NCBI GenBank assembly: GCA_001566965.1
Contig: LSNW01000010.1
Location: 1-46,140 of the forward strand
Direction of reading: 5' to 3'
Length of the DNA: 46,140 nucleotides
From: Methylothermaceae bacteria B42
Lineage (GTDB): Bacteria > Pseudomonadota > Gammaproteobacteria > Methylococcales > Methylothermaceae
A program made the translations under genes and the position numbers. This document shows, one piece after another, positions 25,978 through 33,821 of this stretch. The notes under the pieces are model-generated. The model was not told where the DNA came from. It worked only from the letters and a program-made list of their open reading frames with translations, and ran no database searches. How positions within the stretch are numbered: position 1 is the stretch's first letter; every line of letters starts with the position of its first letter.

Positions 25978-27512
25978 CCATGCTCCCCTTTAAAGTGAAA
26001 ACCGGCGCTTTGATTCTCCTGCAGGATCTGATGAGTGAAAGGCTCGAGATCTCCCGAGAAATACCTCGGGGCAGAGTTGATGAAGCGGTTTTTTTGCATA
26101 AATACTTCAGGGGAGCCCTTGGCTGCGGCTGCGGCCAGATAATTATTATCGAAAGTATTTGCAGTAAAAGCCCCTTCCGCCGCCAGGTGATAAGGGTCGG
26201 CGATAAGATCGCGGGATTTGTCATAGGCCAGGCTGATAGTCGCCACTTCTCCGCCATACTTGCTGTTGTGGATAAAAGCGTTGTCCCGCAGGGAAATATT
26301 GCAGCTGTTGCGGATAAAGATGCCGTTTCCCCAGTTATAGGCAGCTGTATTGGCTTGAACGATGGCATAATCGCTTTCGCTCAAGCCAATGCCGTTGCCG
26401 TGATTGGCCATGGTAATGTTGCCAGTAATCAGGGTGCGGAAACTGCTGCGGTCGGTCATGATGCCGCTGCCAACATTGCCCAGAGTCAGGTTCTCACCAA
26501 TGACGGAGTCATCAACCCGCCGGGAAATAATAATCCCGTGGGCATGACCGGCATTAACCACGTAGTTTCTGGCAATGAGCAAGCGCCTGGAATCATCGTG
26601 GGGGTCAATGTTGTAGATCACATTGTTGTGATAAGCGTTACCGACAATGACAGCGTCCGAGGCCAGCCGGCTGTAAAAACCGAAGAAATTGTCTTCGAAG
26701 TGATTGCCAATCAGCCAGCCGGTAGGCAGGGCGCTGGCATGTAAGGAATGTTTTAGTCCTGATAGAGGGGAAATATAAGCGGCTTTTCTATCGAACTGGG
26801 AAGCCATGGACATCCCGAAAGTACTGGATTTGCCTTTATAGCCCAACCCTTGAAAAGCCGAGTTGGCGGCATAAATTTTTCCTCCCGCTCGAATAGTGAT
26901 ATAGGGCCTGGGGAATTGCACGCCGGTTTTTAACAGCTGGGTTTCTGGCAATTTTTCGCGGGGACCTGGGTTGCCACGTTTGTGGTCCCAACTGGTCACT
27001 GTACTATCGACAATGAAAAGACGTCCAAAACTGGCCAAAAAAGTCCCGTGGCGAAGCGACAGGCGCAAGGTCTGATTGCGAATGACCAGGGAGGCGGTGG
27101 GAAATACCACGATTGGCCGGTAACTGATGAAGGTATGGGCATCAATTCGTTTGAAAACATTAGGGTCGTCAATAAGCCTGGCCAGCTTGGCCAGATCGTA
27201 AACACCGTTGGCGATCACAATCGCCTGTGGGTTGAAAATGCCCGCTTTGCGCCACGCGGCCCGCATCTCCAACAGGTTGGAGACCGGAAGCAAATAGATA
27301 TTTTCCGCTGGCATCAAAATAACGTCATTGCCATGGAATTTTTCCGGGACTTTATGGCGCACCGCTTTTACGGTGTATTGCCGCCAGTTGATTTTGTGAT
27401 AGCTGGCTAGCATCTTGTTCAAGCGGGCTGGATTTTCTGCCTGCACTATCATGGGCAGGAGCAACCCGAGTCCGCCTGTCAGGCGTTTTAGAAAAAGAGC
27501 GCAATAACCCAT
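25971..27512 (-). CDS. algG: Mannuronan C5-epimerase AlgG
   Basis: A 513-residue periplasmic right-handed beta-helix protein with a signal peptide (about 1-25). The catalytic signature DPHD (303-306, in NNVIYNIDPHDDSRRLLIAR) and the following AHGIIISR are diagnostic of AlgG, which turns D-mannuronate into L-guluronate in the growing polymer. PbH1-type repeats follow (SGIMTDRSS, NGIGLSESDYAIV, NGIFIRNSCNISL). Length is close to Pseudomonas AlgG. In Pseudomonas AlgG is also a structural part of the periplasmic polymer-protecting complex. Here it directly follows alg44. Confidence 0.92.
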   Translation of the reverse strand: MGYCALFLKRLTGGLGLLLPMIVQAENPARLNKMLASYHKINWRQYTVKAVRHKVPEKFHGNDVILMPAENIYLLPVSNLLEMRAAWRKAGIFNPQAIVIANGVYDLAKLARLIDDPNVFKRIDAHTFISYRPIVVFPTASLVIRNQTLRLSLRHGTFLASFGRLFIVDSTVTSWDHKRGNPGPREKLPETQLLKTGVQFPRPYITIRAGGKIYAANSAFQGLGYKGKSSTFGMSMASQFDRKAAYISPLSGLKHSLHASALPTGWLIGNHFEDNFFGFYSRLASDAVIVGNAYHNNVIYNIDPHDDSRRLLIARNYVVNAGHAHGIIISRRVDDSVIGENLTLGNVGSGIMTDRSSFRTLITGNITMANHGNGIGLSESDYAIVQANTAAYNWGNGIFIRNSCNISLRDNAFIHNSKYGGEVATISLAYDKSRDLIADPYHLAAEGAFTANTFDNNYLAAAAAKGSPEVFMQKNRFINSAPRYFSGDLEPFTHQILQENQSAGFHFKGEHGC

Positions 27513-27521
27513 CGGAGTCTT

Positions 27522-28712
27522 TTATTGTTTCCGCAGCCAGGTGGAAAAAAGGTCAACCTCCACAAAAGCGGCGTTGCCCAAAAGGCGCCAATCGAGGGGC
27601 TGATCCGGTTTGATGACGGCATTTAAATACATCACCGGATGGGTGGACACGCTTTGCAGCGGGGCGGCTCTCTCCAGTTCCAGCGAGGCACCGCTGCGCA
27701 GGCTGTGCAAGGTGCCAGTGATGGTTTGGCCGGAGGCAAGGCGGATTTCAGCCGGCGCCCCGATGACCAATTTTTCAGCCGTTTTGGCGTCGAATTTTGC
27801 ATCCACGTATAAATTCTGATCAACAGGTAGCAGCGTTACCACGGGCTCCCCCTCGGCAACAAAGTTGCCGTCGAGCAGATGCCAGGAGACGATCCGGCAG
27901 TGACAGGGGCTTTCAATGACATTCCCCCCGCCATTGCGCAATTTCAAAGTGGCCAGGACTTGTCCGGGCTTGACTTCTTGCCCGGGTTGAATCGGTGTTA
28001 ACTTGGCTATCCCGTTGCCGAGGGATCTGAGTACGGTAATGGGCCCGTCAACTTCTGCCGCCATGCTTTCCACAATAAACAGGCGGTGATATATCCCGTT
28101 GCCAATGAGCGCCAATAAGCCTGCCAATACCAACAGCATGGCCGCCAAACCCGAAAAGCGCCTGACCTGGAACATAAAACGCTGCCACGGCGACCTGGTG
28201 GAAGTGGACTCGATCGCCGTAGGTTTCGGGCTAAAAGCATCCCGTTTGATGACATCCAGCACATCGTCCACAGCGACAATATCGCCATTCAGATAGGCAT
28301 TGATTACCTGATGCAGTACCGCCAACTGAGGGCGGTCCAGATTGACAAAGCGATAACCGATTTTATTGTCGCCTTCGATTTCATAGACTTTCTCCAGTTC
28401 GACATCGATAGCGGTTTCAATGCCGTTGAAATCAAAAATCAAACGGCCGCTTAAATGACGTTGGGCGCGGATCTCCTCGGGCAGTGAATAGCCTTTGGTT
28501 TTCATGAAATGTTCCACAACGCTCATGTCTGACTGGGAGGTTGGCAAGTCCGAAGGCTGCCTGAGCGAAAGGCCGGAAACCGACCAGTCAAACACTTTCA
28601 ACAAAATGCCATGGTATACGAATTTGGCGGGAATCTGATAACGGGCATGGCGCCTGGTGTATTCGGCCTCGTGTCTGAGTTGTTGAACGGTTTGGTTTTC
28701 CACAATATTCAC
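27522..28712 (-). CDS. alg44: c-di-GMP receptor / alginate co-polymerase Alg44
   Basis: A 396-residue protein starting with GTG (AGGGG upstream). The N-terminal cytosolic PilZ domain shows RRHAR (Arg20-Arg24) and DWSVSG (Asp42-Ser44-Gly47), the two c-di-GMP-binding motifs. A transmembrane helix (AAMLLVLAGLLALIG, about 190-205) leads to a periplasmic HlyD/membrane-fusion-like domain (ITVLRSLGNGIAKLTPIQPG, VLATLKLRNG). In Pseudomonas Alg44 binds c-di-GMP and activates polymerisation by Alg8. It lies two bases after the alg8 stop. Intact motifs indicate c-di-GMP control of this operon's product. Confidence 0.93.
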   Translation of the reverse strand: MNIVENQTVQQLRHEAEYTRRHARYQIPAKFVYHGILLKVFDWSVSGLSLRQPSDLPTSQSDMSVVEHFMKTKGYSLPEEIRAQRHLSGRLIFDFNGIETAIDVELEKVYEIEGDNKIGYRFVNLDRPQLAVLHQVINAYLNGDIVAVDDVLDVIKRDAFSPKPTAIESTSTRSPWQRFMFQVRRFSGLAAMLLVLAGLLALIGNGIYHRLFIVESMAAEVDGPITVLRSLGNGIAKLTPIQPGQEVKPGQVLATLKLRNGGGNVIESPCHCRIVSWHLLDGNFVAEGEPVVTLLPVDQNLYVDAKFDAKTAEKLVIGAPAEIRLASGQTITGTLHSLRSGASLELERAAPLQSVSTHPVMYLNAVIKPDQPLDWRLLGNAAFVEVDLFSTWLRKQ

Positions 28713-28714
28713 CC

Positions 28715-30253
28715 CTAGAAAAAAGGAAAATTAATCCACTGTTGCGCATCGGTCAAAGTTCGAAAAAGGTCGCGGCTGTCATAAACCCCAGTCATGAACA
28801 AAATAAAGGTAATAAAACAAACGATATAAAATGCCAACGACAAATTCGAGCTTGCAGCTTTATACCAGGCGTCCCAGCGTTTGCCCTGGCTCTTTAATGT
28901 GGTTTTTTGCCGGGTCCATTTTTGTTTGTAGAGATGATTGAGAATGTAAACCTTGACGATGGAACCATAGATTTGATTGAAGTAGATCAGCAGCGGCCAG
29001 CTGATGTGCAGTTTTCTGCCGGTGGATGCCAGCATTAGGGTTTGCAAGTAACGAATCAAGGCAACCCACCAAATGGATACAGCCCATAACCCGGGTCCGT
29101 ATTTCAATGAGGCGATGGCGACCGAACCCAAGCCGAACAAAGAAGTCCACATGGAAAGACGCTGGTCTATCAAGCACCACCAGGTGAAAAAGCCCATTTT
29201 GTTGCGTTGCACTTTCAGGGCCCGGCTGTTGGTCCGCAGCATATTGCCAAACCAACGCCGCATAAGCACGGTGGCGCCAGTGAAGAAATTGGGGTGAGGG
29301 GGTTCTTCCACGGTGATAATTTGAACGTCAGGGATATACCACATTTCCCAACCGTTCTTTAACAAATAATACCAACTGGATTTATCATCGCCGGTCAAAA
29401 AATTGAAGCGGCCCAATCGCCAATGTTCAATAAAATCCCTTTGAACCGTATCGATGAATTCGGGCTCGATAATCAGATTGGCCCGGAACATGGACATCCG
29501 GCCGGTCAAAGTCAATACCCGCCGAGCCAGGCCAAAAGAAGACATATAAACATGGCGCTGGGCGAAGCGCAATTGATACCAGCGCCGGTACCAGTGGATT
29601 GATTTCTGATTGCCTTCCAGTTTGCAGTCTTCGTCGGTGGTCAGTGCCCCTAGGCGGGGGTTGAGGGCAAAAAACCGGAAGCAAGCTTCGGTAGAGCCTG
29701 GGGTAAGAATGGAGTCGCCATCAATCACAGAAACCACGGCGCGATGATGATTGACTGGCGTGCTGGCAACCGCGCGGAATCCCGCCGCCAAGGCGTCTCT
29801 TTTTCCAGTGCCGGCAATGCGCACGATTTTGAGCTGAACGTGATCGGGCGGTTGCTGAGACCTGAATAGCGCCCGGACGATATTTTCTTCACTAATTTCC
29901 ACAACGGAAGCGATAATCGTGGCGGGTACCGGAGAACGGATCGCTTCACGAATGGCTTCCCGGTAAACCTCAATGGTGACATCCGTGCCGATTCTGAAAG
30001 TAGTCAATAAGAAAAAAACGTGTTCCGGATTGCCGCTATCGCCCATTGCTTCGGTTTGCTTTCGCCAGCGGGGGAAAACATGCTTTCGATAAATGAGACT
30101 GCGTGTGAAATGAGTCAGGCTCCAACTGTAACGCCATAATGATAGCCCCCCTAAAAGGAGCACGAACTCTCGGGCGCCAGGTTGAAAGTAAACTGGTGGT
30201 AGATATAAGGCACAGGCCACCAGAGCCAAGGCATAAATCAGGAAGGGCAGCAT
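28715..30253 (-). CDS. alg8: Alginate polymerase-type glycosyltransferase Alg8
   Basis: A GT2 family processive beta-glycosyltransferase in the inner membrane. Two N-terminal segments precede the cytosolic domain with IDGDS (near 180-183), TDEDC (208-212), the acceptor/base region FLTGDDKSSWYYL (Asp291-Asp292) and QRHVYM. C-terminal hydrophobic segments follow, ending ITFILFMTGVYDSRDLF. Alg8 polymerises mannuronate from GDP-mannuronic acid. The longer frame would begin with TTG at 30259; I prefer ATG at 30253 (MLPFLIYAL, 512 residues). It lies about 44 bases after the beta-helix lipoprotein gene. Confidence 0.93.
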   Translation of the reverse strand: MLPFLIYALALVACALYLPPVYFQPGAREFVLLLGGLSLWRYSWSLTHFTRSLIYRKHVFPRWRKQTEAMGDSGNPEHVFFLLTTFRIGTDVTIEVYREAIREAIRSPVPATIIASVVEISEENIVRALFRSQQPPDHVQLKIVRIAGTGKRDALAAGFRAVASTPVNHHRAVVSVIDGDSILTPGSTEACFRFFALNPRLGALTTDEDCKLEGNQKSIHWYRRWYQLRFAQRHVYMSSFGLARRVLTLTGRMSMFRANLIIEPEFIDTVQRDFIEHWRLGRFNFLTGDDKSSWYYLLKNGWEMWYIPDVQIITVEEPPHPNFFTGATVLMRRWFGNMLRTNSRALKVQRNKMGFFTWWCLIDQRLSMWTSLFGLGSVAIASLKYGPGLWAVSIWWVALIRYLQTLMLASTGRKLHISWPLLIYFNQIYGSIVKVYILNHLYKQKWTRQKTTLKSQGKRWDAWYKAASSNLSLAFYIVCFITFILFMTGVYDSRDLFRTLTDAQQWINFPFF

Positions 30254-30297
30254 GACCAATGGGATAAATTGACGTTACGATTCATAGAGAACGGTTT

Positions 30298-31395
30298 TTA
30301 GCGGCAGGGTTGAAGAAATTGTTGGGGGTCAACCTTTTCCGAAAGGCGGATGGTTTTTTGCTTGCTTTTCACAATAATAGTGTTCCCGCAAATTTTCCTC
30401 TGCGGTAATCGCACGATTTTGAAGCCGCCGCTTTCATTGTTATAGAGATAGTTGCCATACACTTCATTATCCAAGCCATCACTCGGCGTATCGCCCCCCA
30501 GGCGAATTCCAGCGCCGAGATTATTATAAACCTGATTGTAACGAATGATGTTTTCATTGCCCCGTACTGAGATACCGGCCACGTTGGTATCTTTTTGCTG
30601 AGTGCATAAATTATACTCAATGAGGTTGTAGCGGCTACCTTCCTTGATATCAACGCATTCGCTGCCTTGGGAGTGGATGACATTATGGTGTATCCAATTG
30701 CGGTCGGAATGATCAATTTCCCTGTCGGGATTGACGTCTTTTGCAATTTGTTCAGGCGCCGTGCCGATGTAAATGGCTTCTCCATTATGGCCGCCGCCAC
30801 CCATTCGAAAATCCCGTTGCCCACAATTGGCAATCCAAGAGTGGGCTATTTCGTTGTCATGGGCCTGATATTTCAATCGCAGGCATTCGTCCTCGGCATT
30901 TTTCAATTCCATATCGAGCAAGCGCACGCCTTGTATGCCTATGTTTTTAAGCCCTTTGATATAGACAAGTTTTTTTCGGTAACCGGCATTGCCATTCTTG
31001 TCAATCAGACCGTCCACCGTAAAATTATGAAGCTCCATAAACGAATGGCGCAGAGAAATCACATAAGTCTTGCCCGCGCCTTTGACAATAGTGCCTGGAC
31101 GGCCGACAATCCGGATTGGAGCATATTGGGTGCCTGCGCGGACGCTCTGGAAATCCTGGTAATAAATGCCCGGCAATAATACGACAGTATCCCCAGGATA
31201 GGCTTTTTCCAACGCTTTTTGAATGGTTTTAAGTGGCCGGGCGGGAGAGGAACCTGCCGCCCGGTCATTGCCATCGATGTGCACAAAAAAATAATTCCCA
31301 GAGATAGTAGAATCCGGGCTGACGCTAGTGGCACAGCCTGTCGCAGTCACCAAGCCAACTAGAACCAGCCATTGCCATCGAGCCACAAGCCACAT
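30298..31395 (-). CDS. Right-handed beta-helix lipoprotein, possible PL6-like alginate lyase
   Basis: Start at 31395 (MWLVARWQWLVLVG, 365 residues), one base after the algD stop. A lipobox (TATGC, Cys21) indicates a lipoprotein. A DUF1565-type cap (FVHIDGNDRAAGSSPARPLK, VVLLPGIYYQDF) is followed by PbH1 coils. The segment NGEAIYIGT (204-212), VDIKEGSRYNLIEYN with Lys251 and ISVRGNENIIRYN with Arg278 resembles the Lys/Arg arrangement of polysaccharide lyase family 6. It sits between algD and alg8, where Pseudomonas has nothing, and the operon has no algL. Fold is confident; lyase activity is inferred, and an epimerase or a non-catalytic binder is possible. Confidence 0.72.
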   Translation of the reverse strand: MWLVARWQWLVLVGLVTATGCATSVSPDSTISGNYFFVHIDGNDRAAGSSPARPLKTIQKALEKAYPGDTVVLLPGIYYQDFQSVRAGTQYAPIRIVGRPGTIVKGAGKTYVISLRHSFMELHNFTVDGLIDKNGNAGYRKKLVYIKGLKNIGIQGVRLLDMELKNAEDECLRLKYQAHDNEIAHSWIANCGQRDFRMGGGGHNGEAIYIGTAPEQIAKDVNPDREIDHSDRNWIHHNVIHSQGSECVDIKEGSRYNLIEYNLCTQQKDTNVAGISVRGNENIIRYNQVYNNLGAGIRLGGDTPSDGLDNEVYGNYLYNNESGGFKIVRLPQRKICGNTIIVKSKQKTIRLSEKVDPQQFLQPCR

Positions 31396-31396
31396 A

Positions 31397-32713
31397 TTAC
31401 CAACAGATGCCTTGATATTTTCCTGAGCTGGTTTTGTCTGTGATTCTCGCCAAATCAATGATGTGGTGAGAATCTTGGCGAATCAAGGGCTCGAGTTTAT
31501 CTTTAATTTCATCCGTGTTGTGTCCTACCACTAAAACATCGGCATGACCAATGACTTCTTCGATATTTTCCCGCAACAAATTGGAAATATGGGGGATGTG
31601 ATTGAGAATGTAATCCCGGTTCGCACCCGTGAGGGAGGCGAGATGGACATTACGATCATAGACAAGCAGGTCGAACCCTTTTCCGATCAGCATTTCCGCC
31701 AGTTCCACCAGAGGGCTTTCCCGCAGATCATCAGTACCAGCTTTAAAACTGAGGCCCAATAGGCCAATTTTCCGGCGTCGGGTGGCTTTTATCATTTGGT
31801 AAGCGCGTCGGATTTGGTCGGCATTGCTATAGAGCAGAGAGTTGAGCAAAGGGGTTTTCAGGTCCAAATGCATGGCCTTATAATTGATGGCCCGCACATC
31901 CTTGGGCAGGCAAGAACCGCCAAAGGCAAATCCCGGCCTTAAATAATAGGGGGACAAATTGAGTTTTTGATCCATGCAAAAGATCTCCATGACCTTTTGA
32001 CCGTCAATACCTTGTTCCTTGGCCAGATTGCCGATTTCGTTGGCAAAGGTAATTTTTACCGCATGCCATGCGTTATCCGTATATTTGACCATCTCCGCCG
32101 TAGGTATGTCGACCTGGATAATGGGGGCAGGAAGATCCCTGTAAAGGGATGCGATTTGCTCCCCATCTTGTGGTGAAGAAGCGCCAATGACGGTTTTGGG
32201 CGGGTTGAAAAAATCATAAATCGCGGTGCTTTCCCGGAGAAATTCCGGGTTGGAAACATAGCCAAACCCCTCGTCCACCTTTAAGCCCGAAGTTTTTTCC
32301 AGCGTGGGTATGGCTAGATCGTAGGCTGTGCCAGGTAGAACGGTGCTGCGCATGACTATAATATGGCGCTGATTTTTTTGCGCTATGGCGCTACCAACTT
32401 CTTCACATACTTTATGCACATAATCCAGATCAAGGCTGCCGTTAGAATAACTGGGGGTGCCAACGCAAATGATGGAAATGTCTGATTCGAGAACGGCGCT
32501 TTTAATGTCAGACGTGGCTTTCAAACGGCCCTGTTCGACAGCCGTCTGGATATATTCCTCCAGATCTTTTTCGACAATAGGCGATTTGCCTTGGTTGATT
32601 AAATCGAGTTTGGTTTGATTGACATCCACGCCAATGACGGAATGGCCATTTTTGGCCATACAGGCGGAACATACCGCACCTACATAACCTAATCCTATGA
32701 TACTGATATCCAT
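31397..32713 (-). CDS. algD: GDP-mannose 6-dehydrogenase AlgD
   Basis: A 438-residue enzyme of the UDP-glucose/GDP-mannose dehydrogenase family that oxidises GDP-mannose to GDP-mannuronate, the committed precursor. NAD fold MDISIIGLGYVGAVCSACMA, substrate segments NPEFLRESTAIYDF and YTDNAWHAVKITFANEIGNL, catalytic Cys268 in FGGSCLPKD (same number as in Pseudomonas AlgD), and C-terminal GLLGLSFKAGTDDLRESPLV. The start at 32713 has GGAGG eight bases upstream; the longer frame adds unrelated residues. First gene of the operon, preceded by 292 bases with promoter-like features. Confidence 0.95.
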   Translation of the reverse strand: MDISIIGLGYVGAVCSACMAKNGHSVIGVDVNQTKLDLINQGKSPIVEKDLEEYIQTAVEQGRLKATSDIKSAVLESDISIICVGTPSYSNGSLDLDYVHKVCEEVGSAIAQKNQRHIIVMRSTVLPGTAYDLAIPTLEKTSGLKVDEGFGYVSNPEFLRESTAIYDFFNPPKTVIGASSPQDGEQIASLYRDLPAPIIQVDIPTAEMVKYTDNAWHAVKITFANEIGNLAKEQGIDGQKVMEIFCMDQKLNLSPYYLRPGFAFGGSCLPKDVRAINYKAMHLDLKTPLLNSLLYSNADQIRRAYQMIKATRRRKIGLLGLSFKAGTDDLRESPLVELAEMLIGKGFDLLVYDRNVHLASLTGANRDYILNHIPHISNLLRENIEEVIGHADVLVVGHNTDEIKDKLEPLIRQDSHHIIDLARITDKTSSGKYQGICW

Positions 32714-33005
32714 TAGATAAACCTCCAGCGAGCAAAATCCACAATTAAAACCACATTCGTTTCCCCATCTGACTGTGACGATAATTTGGTTTGCTATATT
32801 AATATATTCTGACAAAAAAGTGTGAGAGAAATATTACAAATGACTGGATGTTCTGACAGAAAGGATGGCGGGTTTAAAAAACGGCGTGAAATCAAAACGA
32901 ATTAACTTATGATCCGGGATGTTTGGCAGAGTGAAGCCAACTGAAAATAGAGAAGAATCGGGGGCGTTTTTTTTAGCGAGACAAATAGCGCCGCTAAAAT
33001 AATCG
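32714..33005. promoter_or_regulatory. Regulatory region upstream of algD
   Basis: No coding sequence seen. On the plus strand TTCTGACA occurs twice (32808-32815 and 32851-32858), 43 bases or about four helical turns apart. Between them on the minus strand, a weak sigma70-like pair CTGTCA-17-TAATAT can be read. I see no good AlgU/RpoE-type GAACTT...TCTGA promoter. Confidence 0.4.
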
Positions 33006-33821
33006 CTAGAAGCGGCAGTGTTGCAGTGCGGGAAAGGTGTTTCGTACCCGCTCGAGGTGCTGGAGATCGATGTTGGCGGTGCATACGCCCGGAGTCTGTG
33101 CCAACCGGGCCAGCACTTTACCCCAAGGGTCGATGATCATGCTGTGACCATAGGTTTCCCGGCCATTGGCATGGATGCCCCCCTGATTGGCGGCAATCAC
33201 ATAACATTGATTCTCAATAGCACGAGCGCGCAGCAAAACCTCCCAATGGGCGGCGCCGGTTCGGGCGGTGAAAGCGGCCGGGACCAACAGGATTTCCAGG
33301 CCTTTTTTCGCCAGCAATCGAATGTATTCTGGAAAACGCAGGTCGTAACAAATAGTCAGACCCAATTTGCCGAAGGGCGTATTTAAAAGCACGGGCCTGT
33401 CGCCTGCTTCAATAGTATCGGATTCCCGGTAACTTTCATCGCTGCCTGGCACATCCACATCGAACAAATGGACTTTGTCGTAGCGGGCCACTCGCCGTCC
33501 TTGGGTATCATAGATCAAACAAGCGGCACGGATTTTTTCAGGGTTGTGGCTTTGCAGGGGCACGCTGCCGCCTACCAGCCAAAGCTGGTGGTGACGGGCG
33601 CAATCGGCGAGGAAAGTCTGAATAGGCCCTAGACCATCGGGCTCGGCCAAGGCGAGTTTGTCATGGTCTTCACGGCCCATAAAGGCGAAATTTTCCGGTA
33701 ACAGCACTAATTTTGCCCCCTTATTGGCGGCTTCGCAGATGAGTCGGTTGGCGGTGCGCAAATTGTCCGCCAAATCATCGCTTGAGGTCATTTGTATGGC
33801 AGCGGCGATAAATTCATTCAT
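33006..33821 (-). CDS. Nitrilase-superfamily amidohydrolase (Nit1/Nit2-like)
   Basis: A 271-residue carbon-nitrogen hydrolase with the full triad: Glu43 (LLPENFAFMG), Lys117 (YDKVHLFDVDVPG) and Cys159 (LTICYDLRFPEYI). Proteins of this group in the yhdP-tldD neighbourhood are close to the deaminated-glutathione amidases NIT1/YbeM. Its ATG overlaps the yhdP stop (ATGA). It is the last gene before the alginate-type operon; in the usual gammaproteobacterial order tldD follows directly. Confidence 0.9.
   Translation of the reverse strand: MNEFIAAAIQMTSSDDLADNLRTANRLICEAANKGAKLVLLPENFAFMGREDHDKLALAEPDGLGPIQTFLADCARHHQLWLVGGSVPLQSHNPEKIRAACLIYDTQGRRVARYDKVHLFDVDVPGSDESYRESDTIEAGDRPVLLNTPFGKLGLTICYDLRFPEYIRLLAKKGLEILLVPAAFTARTGAAHWEVLLRARAIENQCYVIAANQGGIHANGRETYGHSMIIDPWGKVLARLAQTPGVCTANIDLQHLERVRNTFPALQHCRF

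Noticed and set aside
25980-26744. 254-codon plus-strand frame over algG
   Set aside because: The repeat-like pattern mirrors the antisense of algG beta-helix coils; algG has a diagnostic DPHD motif.
32925-33003. TTTTAGCG/CGCTAAAA inverted repeat after nit as a terminator
   Set aside because: The loop is 13 bases and no T-tract follows the stem on the minus strand; too weak to call.
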